Source of the DNA: Lacrimispora sp. BS-2
Lineage (GTDB): Bacteria; Bacillota; Clostridia; Lachnospirales; Lachnospiraceae
Assembly: GCF_040207125.1 (NCBI RefSeq)
Contig: NZ_CP157940.1
Span: forward strand, 3,782,001-3,846,000
Direction of reading: 5' to 3'
Length of the DNA stretch: 64,000 nucleotides
Shown: positions 40,345 through 49,771 of the stretch, one piece after another
Layout of the letters: each line of letters opens with the position of its first letter
How positions within the stretch are numbered: the first letter of the stretch is position 1
Program-made: the position numbers and the translations under genes
The notes under the pieces: model-generated
Told to the model about the DNA's origin: nothing
The model's database searches: none
Seen by the model: only the letters and a program-made list of their open reading frames with translations

Positions 40345-42951
40345 ATGGAAGAATGGTTTCGTTTATCAGAGGATGAGGCCCTTGTAAAGCTTGGCGCAGG
40401 AAAGAATGGACTGGATTCAAGGGAAGTTTTGAAGCGAAGACAGATATATGGTCCAAATAGGCTTAAGAAAGCAGAACGCAAAAGCGCTTTCCAGGTATTT
40501 TTGGACCAGTTTAAAGACTTATTGGTCATCATCCTGATTATAGCTGCAGTAATTTCTATGATATCCGGCGATGTAGAGAGCACAGGGGTAATTTTTGCGG
40601 TGCTTCTGCTGAATGCGGTGCTGGGGACAGTAGAGCATCAGAAGGCGGAAAAGTCCATAGACAGCCTTATGGCCCTGTCGTCACCGGTAGCAAAGGTGGT
40701 AAGAGAGGGGAGGAGGCAGGAAATCCTGTCAGGGGAAATCGTACCGGGGGACATCCTGCTTTTGGAAGCAGGGGATATGGTGGCGGCAGACGGCCGGATC
40801 CTGGAAAATTATTCCCTCCTGGTCAATGAAAGCTCCCTGACCGGAGAATCCGTTAATGTGGATAAGCGGACGGGGAGGATACGGGAACAAAAGGTGCCTT
40901 TGGCAGAGCAGACGAATATGGTGTTTTCCGGTTCCCTGGTGGCAGCGGGCAGGGCAAAGATACTAGTAACAGGTACCGGAATGGATACGGAAATCGGCAG
41001 GATCGCTTCTCTCATGAATGACACCGGGGAAAAGAAGACACCTCTTCAGGTGAGCTTAGACCAGTTTGGAAGCAAGCTGGCGGCAGCCATTCTGTTTATC
41101 TGTGCAGTGATTTTCGGTCTGAGCATCTACCGCAGGATGCCGGTTTTAGATTCCCTGATGTTTGCCGTAGCCCTGGCGGTTGCGGCGATTCCGGAAGCGT
41201 TAAGCTCCATTGTCACCATCGTTCAGGCAATGGGCACACAGAAAATGGCAGGAGAAAATGCCATCATAAAGGATTTAAAGGCAGTGGAAAGCCTTGGCTG
41301 TGTTTCGGTCATCTGTTCCGATAAGACGGGAACCCTGACCCAAAACCGCATGACCGTACAGCAAATCTATGTAAACAGCCGCCTTTATCCTCCGGAACTC
41401 TTAAACAAAGAGGTTCCAGTACATAAATATCTGTTATATGATGCTGTTTTAAATAATGATTCCGCCTACATAGAAGGAAAGCTGGTGGGGGATCCGACGG
41501 AGACCGCGCTGATACAGATGGCTGAAAGGGCGGGCATGGAAGAGGAAGCCATGAAATCCTATTACCCCAGGGCAGGGGAAATCCCCTTTGACTCCCAGAG
41601 AAAGCTTATGAGTACCATGCACAGGATCGAAGGAAAAAGAGTTCTGTTCACAAAGGGAGCAGTGGATGTGCTTCTGCCCCGGATAAGCCATATATGGACA
41701 GGGGAAGGGATCCGTCCTATGAGGGAGGGGGACCGGCAGACTTTAATGGAGCAGAACATGGAGTTTTCCAGGCAGGGGCTAAGGGTTCTGACCTTTGCCT
41801 GCCGGGAAATGCATGAGGATGAAAATCTGACGGAAAAATCGGAGGCAGGCTATACCTTTCTTGGAATGACCGCAATGATGGACCCGCCCCGCCCGGAAAC
41901 AAAGAATGCGGTATTAAATGCCAAAAGAGCAGGCATCCGTCCGGTTATGATTACAGGAGACCATAAGATCACAGCTTCCGCCATTGCGGAAAAAATTGGC
42001 ATTCTGGGTGAGGATGATCTGGCGGTCAGCGGACCGGAGCTTGATGATATGCCGGAAGAGGAATTGAGCCGCAGGCTGGAGCATATCAGCGTTTATGCCC
42101 GGGTTTCACCGGAGCATAAGATACGGATCGTCCGCTCCTGGCAGAAAAAGGGCCATATCGTAGCCATGACAGGAGACGGAGTCAACGACGCTCCGGCCTT
42201 AAAGCAGGCCGACATCGGGGTTGCCATGGGAAAAATGGGGACAGAAGTGTCAAAGGATGCTTCTGCCATGATCCTTACGGATGATAACTTTGCAACCATT
42301 ATTAAGGCGGTTGCTAACGGCCGTAATGTTTACCGGAACATCCGGAATGCCATTAAATTTCTATTATCAGGAAATATGGCTGGGATACTGTGTGTATTGT
42401 ATACATCTTTCCGGGCCCTTCCACCTCCCTTTGCACCGGTGCATCTGCTGTTTATCAACCTCTTGACCGACTCTCTTCCTGCCATTGCCATTGGCATGGA
42501 AAAGGCGGAAGCAGACCTTTTGGCCCAAAAGCCCAGAAATCCCAAAGAAGGAATCTTAACAAAGCGTTTTGTTCTTCAGATTCTCCTTCAGGGGGCACTT
42601 ATATCGGCCGGTACCATGACCTCCTACCACACAGGCATGGTGACTGGAAGCGAGGTGGCCGCCAGTACCATGGCATTTTCCACCCTGACCCTGGCAAGGC
42701 TGTTCCACGGTTTTAACTGCAGAAGCGGCCATTCCATTTTAAAGATCGGGTTTAAAAGTAATTTGTGGAGCATTATGGCCTTTGAGGCAGGAGCAATTCT
42801 TTTGGCAGCCGTACTGTTTATACCAGGCCTTCATACCTTTTTTTATGTGGCAGATTTAACCGCAAGGCAGTTTATTACCATTTTCATATTTGCCTTTATT
42901 CCTACGCTTGTAATTCAGGCATTTAAGACCATAAGAGAGAGTCTTCATTAA
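40345..42951 (+). CDS. P-type cation-transporting ATPase (Ca2+/Mn2+ type)
   Basis: An 868-residue P2-type ATPase. The N-terminal cation-ATPase domain is followed by A-domain SSLTGESV, phosphorylation site CSDKTGTLT (Asp326), nucleotide-binding KGAVDVLL and hinge TGDGVNDAPALKQADIG. About ten helices are visible. The TM4 cation motif reads AIPEALSSIVTI where classical Ca2+ pumps have PEGLP, so specificity may differ. TM6 has NLLTDSLPAIAIG. Ribosome site GAAGGAG. It is a single gene, with the structured repeat upstream and a new promoter downstream. Confidence 0.92.
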   Translation: MEEWFRLSEDEALVKLGAGKNGLDSREVLKRRQIYGPNRLKKAERKSAFQVFLDQFKDLLVIILIIAAVISMISGDVESTGVIFAVLLLNAVLGTVEHQKAEKSIDSLMALSSPVAKVVREGRRQEILSGEIVPGDILLLEAGDMVAADGRILENYSLLVNESSLTGESVNVDKRTGRIREQKVPLAEQTNMVFSGSLVAAGRAKILVTGTGMDTEIGRIASLMNDTGEKKTPLQVSLDQFGSKLAAAILFICAVIFGLSIYRRMPVLDSLMFAVALAVAAIPEALSSIVTIVQAMGTQKMAGENAIIKDLKAVESLGCVSVICSDKTGTLTQNRMTVQQIYVNSRLYPPELLNKEVPVHKYLLYDAVLNNDSAYIEGKLVGDPTETALIQMAERAGMEEEAMKSYYPRAGEIPFDSQRKLMSTMHRIEGKRVLFTKGAVDVLLPRISHIWTGEGIRPMREGDRQTLMEQNMEFSRQGLRVLTFACREMHEDENLTEKSEAGYTFLGMTAMMDPPRPETKNAVLNAKRAGIRPVMITGDHKITASAIAEKIGILGEDDLAVSGPELDDMPEEELSRRLEHISVYARVSPEHKIRIVRSWQKKGHIVAMTGDGVNDAPALKQADIGVAMGKMGTEVSKDASAMILTDDNFATIIKAVANGRNVYRNIRNAIKFLLSGNMAGILCVLYTSFRALPPPFAPVHLLFINLLTDSLPAIAIGMEKAEADLLAQKPRNPKEGILTKRFVLQILLQGALISAGTMTSYHTGMVTGSEVAASTMAFSTLTLARLFHGFNCRSGHSILKIGFKSNLWSIMAFEAGAILLAAVLFIPGLHTFFYVADLTARQFITIFIFAFIPTLVIQAFKTIRESLH

Positions 42952-42971
42952 GAAAAATATACCCTGAAATC

Positions 42972-43084
42972 TTGACATACTTTTTGGTCCGTGGTACTAT
43001 TAAGTATACATAAATAGATAGCCTAAGAGATGACAGAGCCGGGTGATGAGTGCGGGTAACCGTTCATTTCCAAGGCTCTTTCTT
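42972..43084 (+). promoter_or_regulatory. glpK promoter and terminator leader (probable GlpP target)
   Basis: TTGACA (42972-42977), 17 bp, TACTAT (42995-43000). The leader then contains CCTAAGAGATGACAGAG and a stem AGAGCC (43035-43040) with GGCTCT (43074-43079), followed by TTCTTT. This is a terminator located inside the 5' leader about 115 bp before the gene. The leader of the dehydrogenase operon (45439-45551) has the same layout and a similar GAGATGA-AGAG box. GlpP, encoded at 49772, is the expected antiterminator. Confidence 0.65.
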
Positions 43085-43200
43085 TATCCCTTGAGAAAAA
43101 ATTAACAAAGGGGAAAATCAGGGAGCAACTGCTGGAAGGGGGAGGGGCACCCTTAGGCATATCTGTATGACAAAAGAGTATAGGCGAGAAGGAGAAAACT

Positions 43201-44700
43201 ATGGGAAGATATGTCATTGCCTTAGATCAGGGCACGACAAGTTCCAGATGTATCCTGTTCGATGAGCAGGGGAACATCTGCAGTGCAGCACAAAAGGAGT
43301 TTAAACAGATTTTTCCGGAACCGGGCTGGGTGGAGCATGACCCCATGGAGATCTGGTCTTCACAGTTTTCCGTGGCCATGGAGGCCATGGGAAAGATCGG
43401 GGCTCATTACAGCGATATTGCTGCAATCGGGATCACCAACCAGAGGGAGACTACGGTGGTCTGGGATAAGGAGACAGGGGAGCCGGTCTATCATGCCATC
43501 GTGTGGCAGTGCCGCAGGACTTCGGACAGGATTGAGAAGCTAAAGCATGACGGTCTGGAGGAGCTTATCATTGAAAGGACCGGACTGATTCCTGATGCTT
43601 ATTTTTCAGGAAGCAAGATCGAATGGATCCTGGATCATGTAGAGGGGGCAAGAGAACGGGCAGAACGTGGGGAGCTGCTGTTTGGAACCGTGGACACCTG
43701 GCTGATCTGGAATCTGACCAAGGGCTGTATCCATGTGACGGATTATACCAATGCCTCCAGAACCATGCTGTTTGATATACACAAGAAGTGCTGGGATGAG
43801 GAGATTCTTAATTATTTCCGCATCCCCAGATGTATGCTGCCTGAGGTAAAGCCCTCAAGCTGTATTTACGGCTACACCTCTTCGGATGTCATGGGAGGAA
43901 AGATTCCCATTGCAGGGGCGGCAGGCGATCAGCAGGCTGCGTTATTCGGCCAGTGCTGCTTTGAGGCGGGGGAAGTAAAGAACACCTATGGAACCGGCTG
44001 CTTCCTCCTTATGAATACAGGAGAAAAAGCGGTGAGGTCCGGGCATGGACTTTTGACCACCATAGCTGCAAGTGACCAGGAGAGCATTCAGTATGCCCTG
44101 GAAGGAAGCGTGTTCGTGGCAGGCGCTTCGGTGCAGTGGTTAAGAGACGAGATGCGGATGGTCCGTTCTGCCGCCCAGACAGAGGAATACTGTAAGGCCG
44201 TAGCGGATACGGGGGGCGTTTACGTGGTGCCGGCCTTTGCAGGGCTTGGAGCACCTTATTGGGACCAGTACGCAAGAGGAACCATTGTGGGGGTGACCAG
44301 AGGGACCAGCAAGGAGCAGTTTATCCGGGCCACGGTGGAATCTATGGCCTACCAGGTCTGTGATCTCATTGAGGCAATGGAACAGGATTCGGATATTCAT
44401 TTAAAGCAGCTAAAGGTGGACGGAGGAGCCTGTGCCAACAATTTCCTCATGCAGTTCCAGTCTGATCTGTTAAACACAGAGATCGTAAGGCCGGAATGCA
44501 TTGAGACAACCGCCCTTGGAGCTGCGTACCTGGCCGGACTTGCAGTCGGATATTGGAAGAGCCGGGATGAAATCAAGGCAAACTGGAAGGTATCCAGGAC
44601 CTTTGACAGCCAGATGGAGGAGGAAAGCCGGAATAAGCTGGTAAAAGGCTGGAAGAGGGCAGTTAAATGCGCGCTCTACTGGTCGCAAGAAGGAGAGTAA
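43201..44700 (+). CDS. glpK: Glycerol kinase
   Basis: A 499-residue FGGY-family kinase that makes glycerol-3-phosphate from glycerol. Motifs include [11 protein letters not shown] near the N-terminus, [13 protein letters not shown], and [20 protein letters not shown] in the C-terminal lobe. Length is normal. RBS AGAAGGAG. It is preceded by a leader terminator typical for GlpP control and followed by an MgtC-family gene after 18 bp. No glycerol facilitator (glpF) is next to it. Confidence 0.96.
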   Translation: MGRYVIALDQGTTSSRCILFDEQGNICSAAQKEFKQIFPEPGWVEHDPMEIWSSQFSVAMEAMGKIGAHYSDIAAIGITNQRETTVVWDKETGEPVYHAIVWQCRRTSDRIEKLKHDGLEELIIERTGLIPDAYFSGSKIEWILDHVEGARERAERGELLFGTVDTWLIWNLTKGCIHVTDYTNASRTMLFDIHKKCWDEEILNYFRIPRCMLPEVKPSSCIYGYTSSDVMGGKIPIAGAAGDQQAALFGQCCFEAGEVKNTYGTGCFLLMNTGEKAVRSGHGLLTTIAASDQESIQYALEGSVFVAGASVQWLRDEMRMVRSAAQTEEYCKAVADTGGVYVVPAFAGLGAPYWDQYARGTIVGVTRGTSKEQFIRATVESMAYQVCDLIEAMEQDSDIHLKQLKVDGGACANNFLMQFQSDLLNTEIVRPECIETTALGAAYLAGLAVGYWKSRDEIKANWKVSRTFDSQMEEESRNKLVKGWKRAVKCALYWSQEGE

Positions 44701-44718
44701 AACGTGGAGGGGTAGGAT

Positions 44719-45411
44719 TTGGAGGGTACATATTTATTGTTTGGGGGAATTACCTTAACATACGTCATGATGCAGCTGGAATTTATGCTTCGCATTATAA
44801 CAGCAGGCTTTTTGGGGTTTTTGATCGGCAGTGAGAGAAAAAACCGGAATAAATCGGCTGGAATCCGGACCCACGCCATTGTGGCGATCGGTTCAGCACT
44901 CATGATGGTGGTTTCCAAATATGGATTTCCTGACATCCAAAACAGCGACGGGGCCAGAGTTGCGGCTCAGGTGGTCAGCGGAGTGGGGTTTTTAGGAGCA
45001 GGGGTCATATTTGTCCGAAACAATCTGGTAAATGGTTTAACAACGGCAGCCGGGATCTGGGCTACCGCCGGGGTAGGGCTGGCTCTTGGGGCAGGCCAGT
45101 ACATTGTGGGCATATTGTCTGCGGTTCTCATCATTGCCATGCAGACTCTGACCCACCGAATCAACTATTTTGCCCAGGTGCCTTCCTGTGGCTGCCTTCG
45201 GATGACCATAGCGCAAAAATCCGGGGCAGTAAAAAACATGGAAGAGTTTCTGGAAAAAGAAAAGGTTGAGATCGCTTCTGTGAAGATCAACAAGAATAAA
45301 AAGGACGAGATCAAACTGGAATTTGAAGTCATTTATCCGCCGGGTTTTAACAAGGGAGTCCTGCTTTCCAAGCTGGCAGAGGAAAATGCCGTCATGGCAG
45401 TCAGCGAATAG
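44719..45411 (+). CDS. MgtC/SapB family membrane protein
   Basis: A 230-residue protein with about four N-terminal helices and a C-terminal soluble domain (about 150-230). GFLIGSERKNRNKSAGIRTH and GVGFLGAGVIF, then LTTAAGIWATAGVGLA, are the MgtC signature. The start is a TTG 8 bases after GGAGG. It probably shares the glpK transcript. MgtC proteins influence F-ATPase activity and survival at low Mg2+. A link to glycerol use is unproven. Confidence 0.9.
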   Translation: MEGTYLLFGGITLTYVMMQLEFMLRIITAGFLGFLIGSERKNRNKSAGIRTHAIVAIGSALMMVVSKYGFPDIQNSDGARVAAQVVSGVGFLGAGVIFVRNNLVNGLTTAAGIWATAGVGLALGAGQYIVGILSAVLIIAMQTLTHRINYFAQVPSCGCLRMTIAQKSGAVKNMEEFLEKEKVEIASVKINKNKKDEIKLEFEVIYPPGFNKGVLLSKLAEENAVMAVSE

Positions 45412-45438
45412 GAGGGGGGAGAGCCTGGCAGAAAAATC

Positions 45439-45551
45439 TTGACAATGCAATCAGGATTATGCTAGCATTAAGACAATTAAATAAACGACCTTTGAGATGA
45501 AAGAGTAAGGAATAGAGCGGAGTGATCCGTTTATTTTCCTTACTCTTTTTT
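45439..45551 (+). promoter_or_regulatory. Promoter and terminator leader of the G3P dehydrogenase operon
   Basis: TTGACA (45439-45444), 18 bp, TAGCAT (45463-45468, with an extended TG). The leader has CCTTTGAGATGAAAGAG, then AGAGTAAGGAA (45502-45512) paired with TTCCTTACTCT (45536-45546), with an inner CGGA/TCCG stem, and a T-run. It matches the glpK leader in order and in the GAGATGA-AGAG box, as expected for GlpP antitermination. Confidence 0.68.
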
Positions 45552-45603
45552 ATATGATTTGCCACTTATAAGGGTGACCATTACAGATATGGAGGAGAAG
45601 AAC

Positions 45604-47040
45604 ATGATGGAAATGAATTACGATGCAGCGATCATTGGCGGCGGCGTAGTCGGCTGTGCAATTGCGAGAGAACTGGCGCGCTATGACCTTAGCATCTGTG
45701 TCATTGAACGGGAGGAGGATGTCTGCTCCGGCACGTCAAAGGCCAACAGCGCCATTGTCCACGCAGGATTTGATGCGACGCCCGGGTCTTTAAAGGCGAG
45801 ATTCAATGTAGAAGGCAACCGAATGATGGGAGAGCTTTCAGAGGAGCTTGATTTTTCAATGATTCAAAATGGCTCTCTGGTGCTTTGCTTTTCTGAAGAA
45901 GATATACCCGCTCTTAAGAAGCTTTATGAGAAAGGCATAAAAAACGGAGTTACCGGCTTGTCCATCCTTTCCGGCGATGAGGTGAGGGCCATGGAACCTA
46001 ATGTGACAGAAACGGTGGTGGCAGCCCTGTATGCGCCTACGGGAGGGATTGTATGTCCCTTTGGTTTAACCATAGGATTGGCAGAGAACGCCTGTGACAA
46101 CGGCGTGGAGTTTTTGTTTAATACTGAGGTAAAAGTAATTGAAAAGACGGAAAAGGGCTATGACTTAAAAACCGGAGAGGGAACAATTCATGCCTCCTAT
46201 GTGATCAATGCAGCCGGTGTTTATGCCGACGTATTCCATAATATGGTAAGCGAAAAGAAGATACACATCACGGTAAGAAAAGGGGATTACTGCCTGCTTG
46301 ATAAGGAGGCAGGAACCCATGTGTCCCATACCATCTTCCAGCTTCCGGGCAAGATGGGAAAGGGCGTGCTGGTAACCCCTACCGTACACGGCAACCTGCT
46401 GATCGGTCCTTCGGCAACCGATGTGGAGGATAAAGAAGGCGTTAATACAGATGCAAAAGATCTGTCGGATATTATGGAGAAAGCTGTATGGGGAGTAAAG
46501 AACATACCGTTCCGCCAGACCATCACCTCTTTTTCCGGCCTTCGTGCCCATGAGGCTGGGGATGACTTCATCCTGGGCGAGGTTTCCGATGCCGCCGGCT
46601 TCTTTAATGCGGCAGGTATTGAATCACCTGGGCTTACAAGTGCTCCTGCCATCGGCGTTTACATTGCTGATCTGGTTGCAGAAAAGGCAAAGGCTTCCCG
46701 AAAGGAGAATTTTAAGACCACCCGGAAGGGAATCCTGGATCCTCAGAAGCTGTCTTTTGAAAAACGGGCGGAGCTTATTAAGAAGGACCCCCGGTACGGC
46801 ACCATTATCTGCCGTTGCGAAGGGGTCAGTGAGGGAGAGATTGTAGATGCCATCACCCGGACCCTGGGAGCGGTTTCTTTAGACGGAATCAAACGGCGTG
46901 TCCGTGCCGGCATGGGACGGTGCCAGGCCGGTTTCTGTGCCCCCAGGACCATGGAGATCCTGGCAAGGGAAACAGACAGGACCATGGAGGATATCTGCAA
47001 AAACAGGCCCGGCTCCAATATAGTGACCGGTCATAAATAA
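45604..47040 (+). CDS. glpA: GlpA-like FAD-dependent glycerol-3-phosphate dehydrogenase subunit
   Basis: A 478-residue flavoprotein. The start (45604) is 7 bases after GGAGGA. The FAD motif is AAIIGGGVVGCAIAREL. The DAO domain runs to about 380 and ends near FFNAAGIESPGLTSAPAIG. The C-terminus is a BFD-type [2Fe-2S] domain with cysteines in IICRCEGVSEGE and GMGRCQAGFC. The architecture matches anaerobic GlpA-type enzymes that oxidise glycerol-3-phosphate to dihydroxyacetone phosphate. It is the first of three genes that form one complex by context. Confidence 0.88.
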   Translation: MMEMNYDAAIIGGGVVGCAIARELARYDLSICVIEREEDVCSGTSKANSAIVHAGFDATPGSLKARFNVEGNRMMGELSEELDFSMIQNGSLVLCFSEEDIPALKKLYEKGIKNGVTGLSILSGDEVRAMEPNVTETVVAALYAPTGGIVCPFGLTIGLAENACDNGVEFLFNTEVKVIEKTEKGYDLKTGEGTIHASYVINAAGVYADVFHNMVSEKKIHITVRKGDYCLLDKEAGTHVSHTIFQLPGKMGKGVLVTPTVHGNLLIGPSATDVEDKEGVNTDAKDLSDIMEKAVWGVKNIPFRQTITSFSGLRAHEAGDDFILGEVSDAAGFFNAAGIESPGLTSAPAIGVYIADLVAEKAKASRKENFKTTRKGILDPQKLSFEKRAELIKKDPRYGTIICRCEGVSEGEIVDAITRTLGAVSLDGIKRRVRAGMGRCQAGFCAPRTMEILARETDRTMEDICKNRPGSNIVTGHK

Positions 47041-47053
47041 GGAGGACAGCAAA

Positions 47054-48319
47054 ATGACAGAGCATGATATAGTGATAATCGGAGGCGGTCCGGCTGGTCT
47101 TGCTGCAGCAGTAGCGGCAAAAAAGGCGGGCATTACAGATATATTGATTCTGGAAAGAGAATCCTGCCTTGGCGGCATCTTAAACCAGTGCATCCATAAC
47201 GGTTTTGGCCTGCATACCTTTAAGGAAGAATTAACAGGCCCGGAATATGCGGCCCGTTATATTGAGATGGCGGAGTCGGAAAACATACCTTATAAATTAA
47301 ATACCATGGTCCTTGATATCAGCAAGGATAAAGAAGTAACAGTCATCAACAGAGAAGATGGACTGTCAACCATAAAAGCCAAAGCCATAATCCTGGCTAT
47401 GGGCTGCAGGGAGCGTCCCAGAGGAGCCCTTAACATACCGGGCTACCGTCCGGCAGGAATCTATTCCGCGGGAACTGCCCAGAGATTAATGAATATCGAA
47501 GGCTTCAGCGTGGGAAAAGAGGTAGTGATCTTAGGCTCCGGAGACATCGGACTCATCATGGCCAGACGTATGACCTTAGAAGGCGCCAAGGTAAAGGTGG
47601 TGGCAGAGCTTATGCCATATTCCGGTGGCTTAAAGAGAAATATCGTCCAGTGTCTGGACGACTATGGAATTCCATTAAAGCTCAGCCATACGGTAATCAA
47701 CATTGAGGGAAAAGATCGGGTGACAGGCATTACTCTTGCCCAGGTCGATGAAAACCGAAAGCCTATTCCGGGTACAGAGGAATATTACAGCTGCGATACC
47801 CTTCTTCTTTCCGTAGGCCTGATTCCGGAAAATGAGCTTTCAAGGGGAGCTGGCGTCCGGATGAGCCAGGTAACGTCTGGCCCTGTAGTAGGCGACCAGC
47901 TGGAAACCAGTTCGGAAGGTATCTTTGCCTGCGGAAATGTGCTTCATGTTCATGACCTGGTTGATTATGTATCCGAGGAAGCTGCTTTGGCAGGAACAAG
48001 CGCAGCTGCCTACGTAAAAGCGGCCTGTGAAAAAAAGGCGGCTCATACCGTGGAGCTGTCAGCTGAGAACGGAGTCCGCTATACGGTGCCTCAGATGATT
48101 GACCTGGAGAACATGGAGGATAAGGTCACGGTCCGTTTCCGCGTGGCAGATGTGTACAAGGACCGCTTTATCAGTGTTTACTATGATGATGTAAGGGTTT
48201 CCCACAAAAAGAAAAAGGTTCTGGCTCCCGGTGAGATGGAGCAGGTTGTATTAAAGAAAGACAGCTTTAAGGATTATCCGGAGCTTAAGAGAATCGTTGT
48301 CTGTACGGAGGTGGAATAA
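47054..48319 (+). CDS. FAD/NAD(P)-dependent oxidoreductase subunit of the G3P dehydrogenase operon
   Basis: A 421-residue pyridine-nucleotide disulfide oxidoreductase-type flavoprotein. It has FAD motif VIIGGGPAGLAAAVAA near the N-terminus and second dinucleotide motif VVILGSGDIGLIMARRM. GIFACGNVLHVHDLVDYV is the late FAD site. It has no redox-active CxxC, as in HcnB/GlpB-like partners. It starts 13 bp after the GlpA-like gene. It probably carries electrons from the first flavoprotein to an acceptor. Confidence 0.88.
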   Translation: MTEHDIVIIGGGPAGLAAAVAAKKAGITDILILERESCLGGILNQCIHNGFGLHTFKEELTGPEYAARYIEMAESENIPYKLNTMVLDISKDKEVTVINREDGLSTIKAKAIILAMGCRERPRGALNIPGYRPAGIYSAGTAQRLMNIEGFSVGKEVVILGSGDIGLIMARRMTLEGAKVKVVAELMPYSGGLKRNIVQCLDDYGIPLKLSHTVINIEGKDRVTGITLAQVDENRKPIPGTEEYYSCDTLLLSVGLIPENELSRGAGVRMSQVTSGPVVGDQLETSSEGIFACGNVLHVHDLVDYVSEEAALAGTSAAAYVKAACEKKAAHTVELSAENGVRYTVPQMIDLENMEDKVTVRFRVADVYKDRFISVYYDDVRVSHKKKKVLAPGEMEQVVLKKDSFKDYPELKRIVVCTEVE

Positions 48320-48320
48320 T

Positions 48321-48683
48321 ATGGAGGCAAGAGAAATGATCTGTATCCGATGTCCTTTGGGCTGCCCGTTGACGGTGCGCATCGAAGGGGATCAGGTGGA
48401 AGTTACAGGGAATTCCTGCAGCCGCGGGGAAGAATATGGAAAAAAAGAGGTTTTAAGCCCTACCAGAGTGGTGACTTCCTCGGTCCGCGTCATAGGCGGT
48501 GACTTAGAAATGGTGCCGGTAAAGACAAAGCAGGACATTCCCAAGGATAAGATTTTCGCCTGCATGGAGGAAATCAGGAAGGTGGAGATTTCTGCACCTG
48601 TTCTCATTGGAGATGTGATCATTCCTGACTGTGCAGGAACCGGCGTTTCCATTGTTGCAACAAGGAACATTGAAAAAATATAA
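48321..48683 (+). CDS. DUF1667 iron-sulfur-type small subunit
   Basis: A 120-residue protein, start 48321 (RBS ACGGAGG within the previous gene). The N-terminus has ICIRCPLGCPLTVRIEG and CSRGEEYGKKE; the four cysteines probably bind an iron-sulfur cluster. DUF1667 genes regularly follow the two flavoproteins in this operon type. A terminator follows directly, closing the operon. Confidence 0.88.
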   Translation: MEAREMICIRCPLGCPLTVRIEGDQVEVTGNSCSRGEEYGKKEVLSPTRVVTSSVRVIGGDLEMVPVKTKQDIPKDKIFACMEEIRKVEISAPVLIGDVIIPDCAGTGVSIVATRNIEKI

Positions 48684-48695
48684 TGTAATTTTCTG

Positions 48696-48765
48696 AAATA
48701 GCCTTGTATTTGCCGCAAGCTGTCTGGATACCTTCTGGCGGCTTGCGGATTTACAAGGCTATTTT
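48696..48765 (+). terminator. Terminator of the G3P dehydrogenase operon
   Basis: AAATAGCCTTGTA (48696-48708) pairs perfectly with TACAAGGCTATTT (48752-48764). An inner stem, CCGCAAGC with GCTTGCGG, extends the structure. Confidence 0.85.
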
Positions 48766-48846
48766 GCATAAAAATAGGGGAATCTATGGAAAATTTATAC
48801 AGGAAATGATATACTGGAAAGAGATTTTGGAGAAAGAGGGGTTGCT

Positions 48847-49578
48847 ATGAGGGTGTTCGCACACAGGGGTTACAGTGGAAGGTATCCGGAAAATACCATG
48901 CTGGCGTTTCGAAAGGCGGCAGAGACAGGCTGTGATGGGATCGAACTGGATGTACAGCTTACAAAGGATGGAACGGTGGTGGTGATCCACGACGAAAGCA
49001 TTGACCGGACCACAGATGGAACCGGTTTTGTGAAGGATTTCACTTATGAGGAACTGAAGCAATTCAATGGGGATGCTGTCTGCGGAGGGATTCATGGATT
49101 TGAACCTGTTCCGGCCTTCGAAGAATACTGTATATGGGCGAAGGATCAGGAGCTTGTCACAAATATCGAAATTAAGACAGGCGTATATTATTACGAGGGT
49201 CTGGAAGAGAAAACCCTGGAACTTGTGTGCAAATACGGGCTTGAAAAAAAGGTCATCTTTTCTTCCTTTAACCATACTTCCGTAATCCGCTTAAAGGAGC
49301 TGGCTCCCGGGATCCTGTGCGGCGCACTGCTTGGAGACCAGGGCCTTGGAAATGCAGGATATTATTGTGACCGGTATCATTTTGAATGCTACCATCCAGG
49401 GGTTAAGGGATTAACAAAAGAGGCTGTGGACAACTGCAGGAAATACGGAATTTTAGTGAATGTCTGGACGGTCAACGACATGTCCGAATTGGAGCAGGTC
49501 TATGACTGGGGCTGTGACGGAGTCATAACCAACTTTCCGGAGGTCTGCAAGAGGTGGGTCCAGAGCAAAGAACTGTAG
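48847..49578 (+). CDS. glpQ: Glycerophosphodiester phosphodiesterase, cytoplasmic
   Basis: A 243-residue GDPD. Catalytic motifs are FAHRGYSGRYPENTM, GIELDVQLTKDG (metal-binding Glu/Asp) and VVIHDESIDRTT. There is no signal peptide, so it works inside the cell on imported glycerophosphodiesters, giving glycerol-3-phosphate. RBS AGAAAGAGGGG. Its own terminator and the glpP promoter follow. It fits the glycerol-3-phosphate regulon around it. Confidence 0.93.
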   Translation: MRVFAHRGYSGRYPENTMLAFRKAAETGCDGIELDVQLTKDGTVVVIHDESIDRTTDGTGFVKDFTYEELKQFNGDAVCGGIHGFEPVPAFEEYCIWAKDQELVTNIEIKTGVYYYEGLEEKTLELVCKYGLEKKVIFSSFNHTSVIRLKELAPGILCGALLGDQGLGNAGYYCDRYHFECYHPGVKGLTKEAVDNCRKYGILVNVWTVNDMSELEQVYDWGCDGVITNFPEVCKRWVQSKEL

Positions 49579-49585
49579 ATAATAC

Positions 49586-49633
49586 ATAGCAGGGGCGAGG
49601 CATCTGGTTTCCAGAGACTGCAGCTCCTGCTAT
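49586..49633 (+). terminator. Stem-loop after glpQ
   Basis: ATAGCAGGGGC (49586-49596) pairs with GCTCCTGCTAT (49623-49633) including one G-T pair. The T-tract after it is poor. Confidence 0.5.
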
Positions 49634-49704
49634 CTTGTATGAAAAAAAGAACGTTAAAATATGCTTTTCTTTCCATGGAAAAGCCGGAAAGGGTAAAAAT
49701 TGCC

Positions 49705-49733
49705 TTGACGGTGGGGGAAAGGATTGATAAAGT
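49705..49733 (+). promoter_or_regulatory. Promoter of glpP
   Basis: TTGACG (49705-49710), 17 bp, TAAAGT (49728-49733), 38 bp before the start codon. Confidence 0.6.
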
Positions 49734-49771
49734 AGAACGAGATCCATATTTTGTGGGGCGGAGGAATATTA

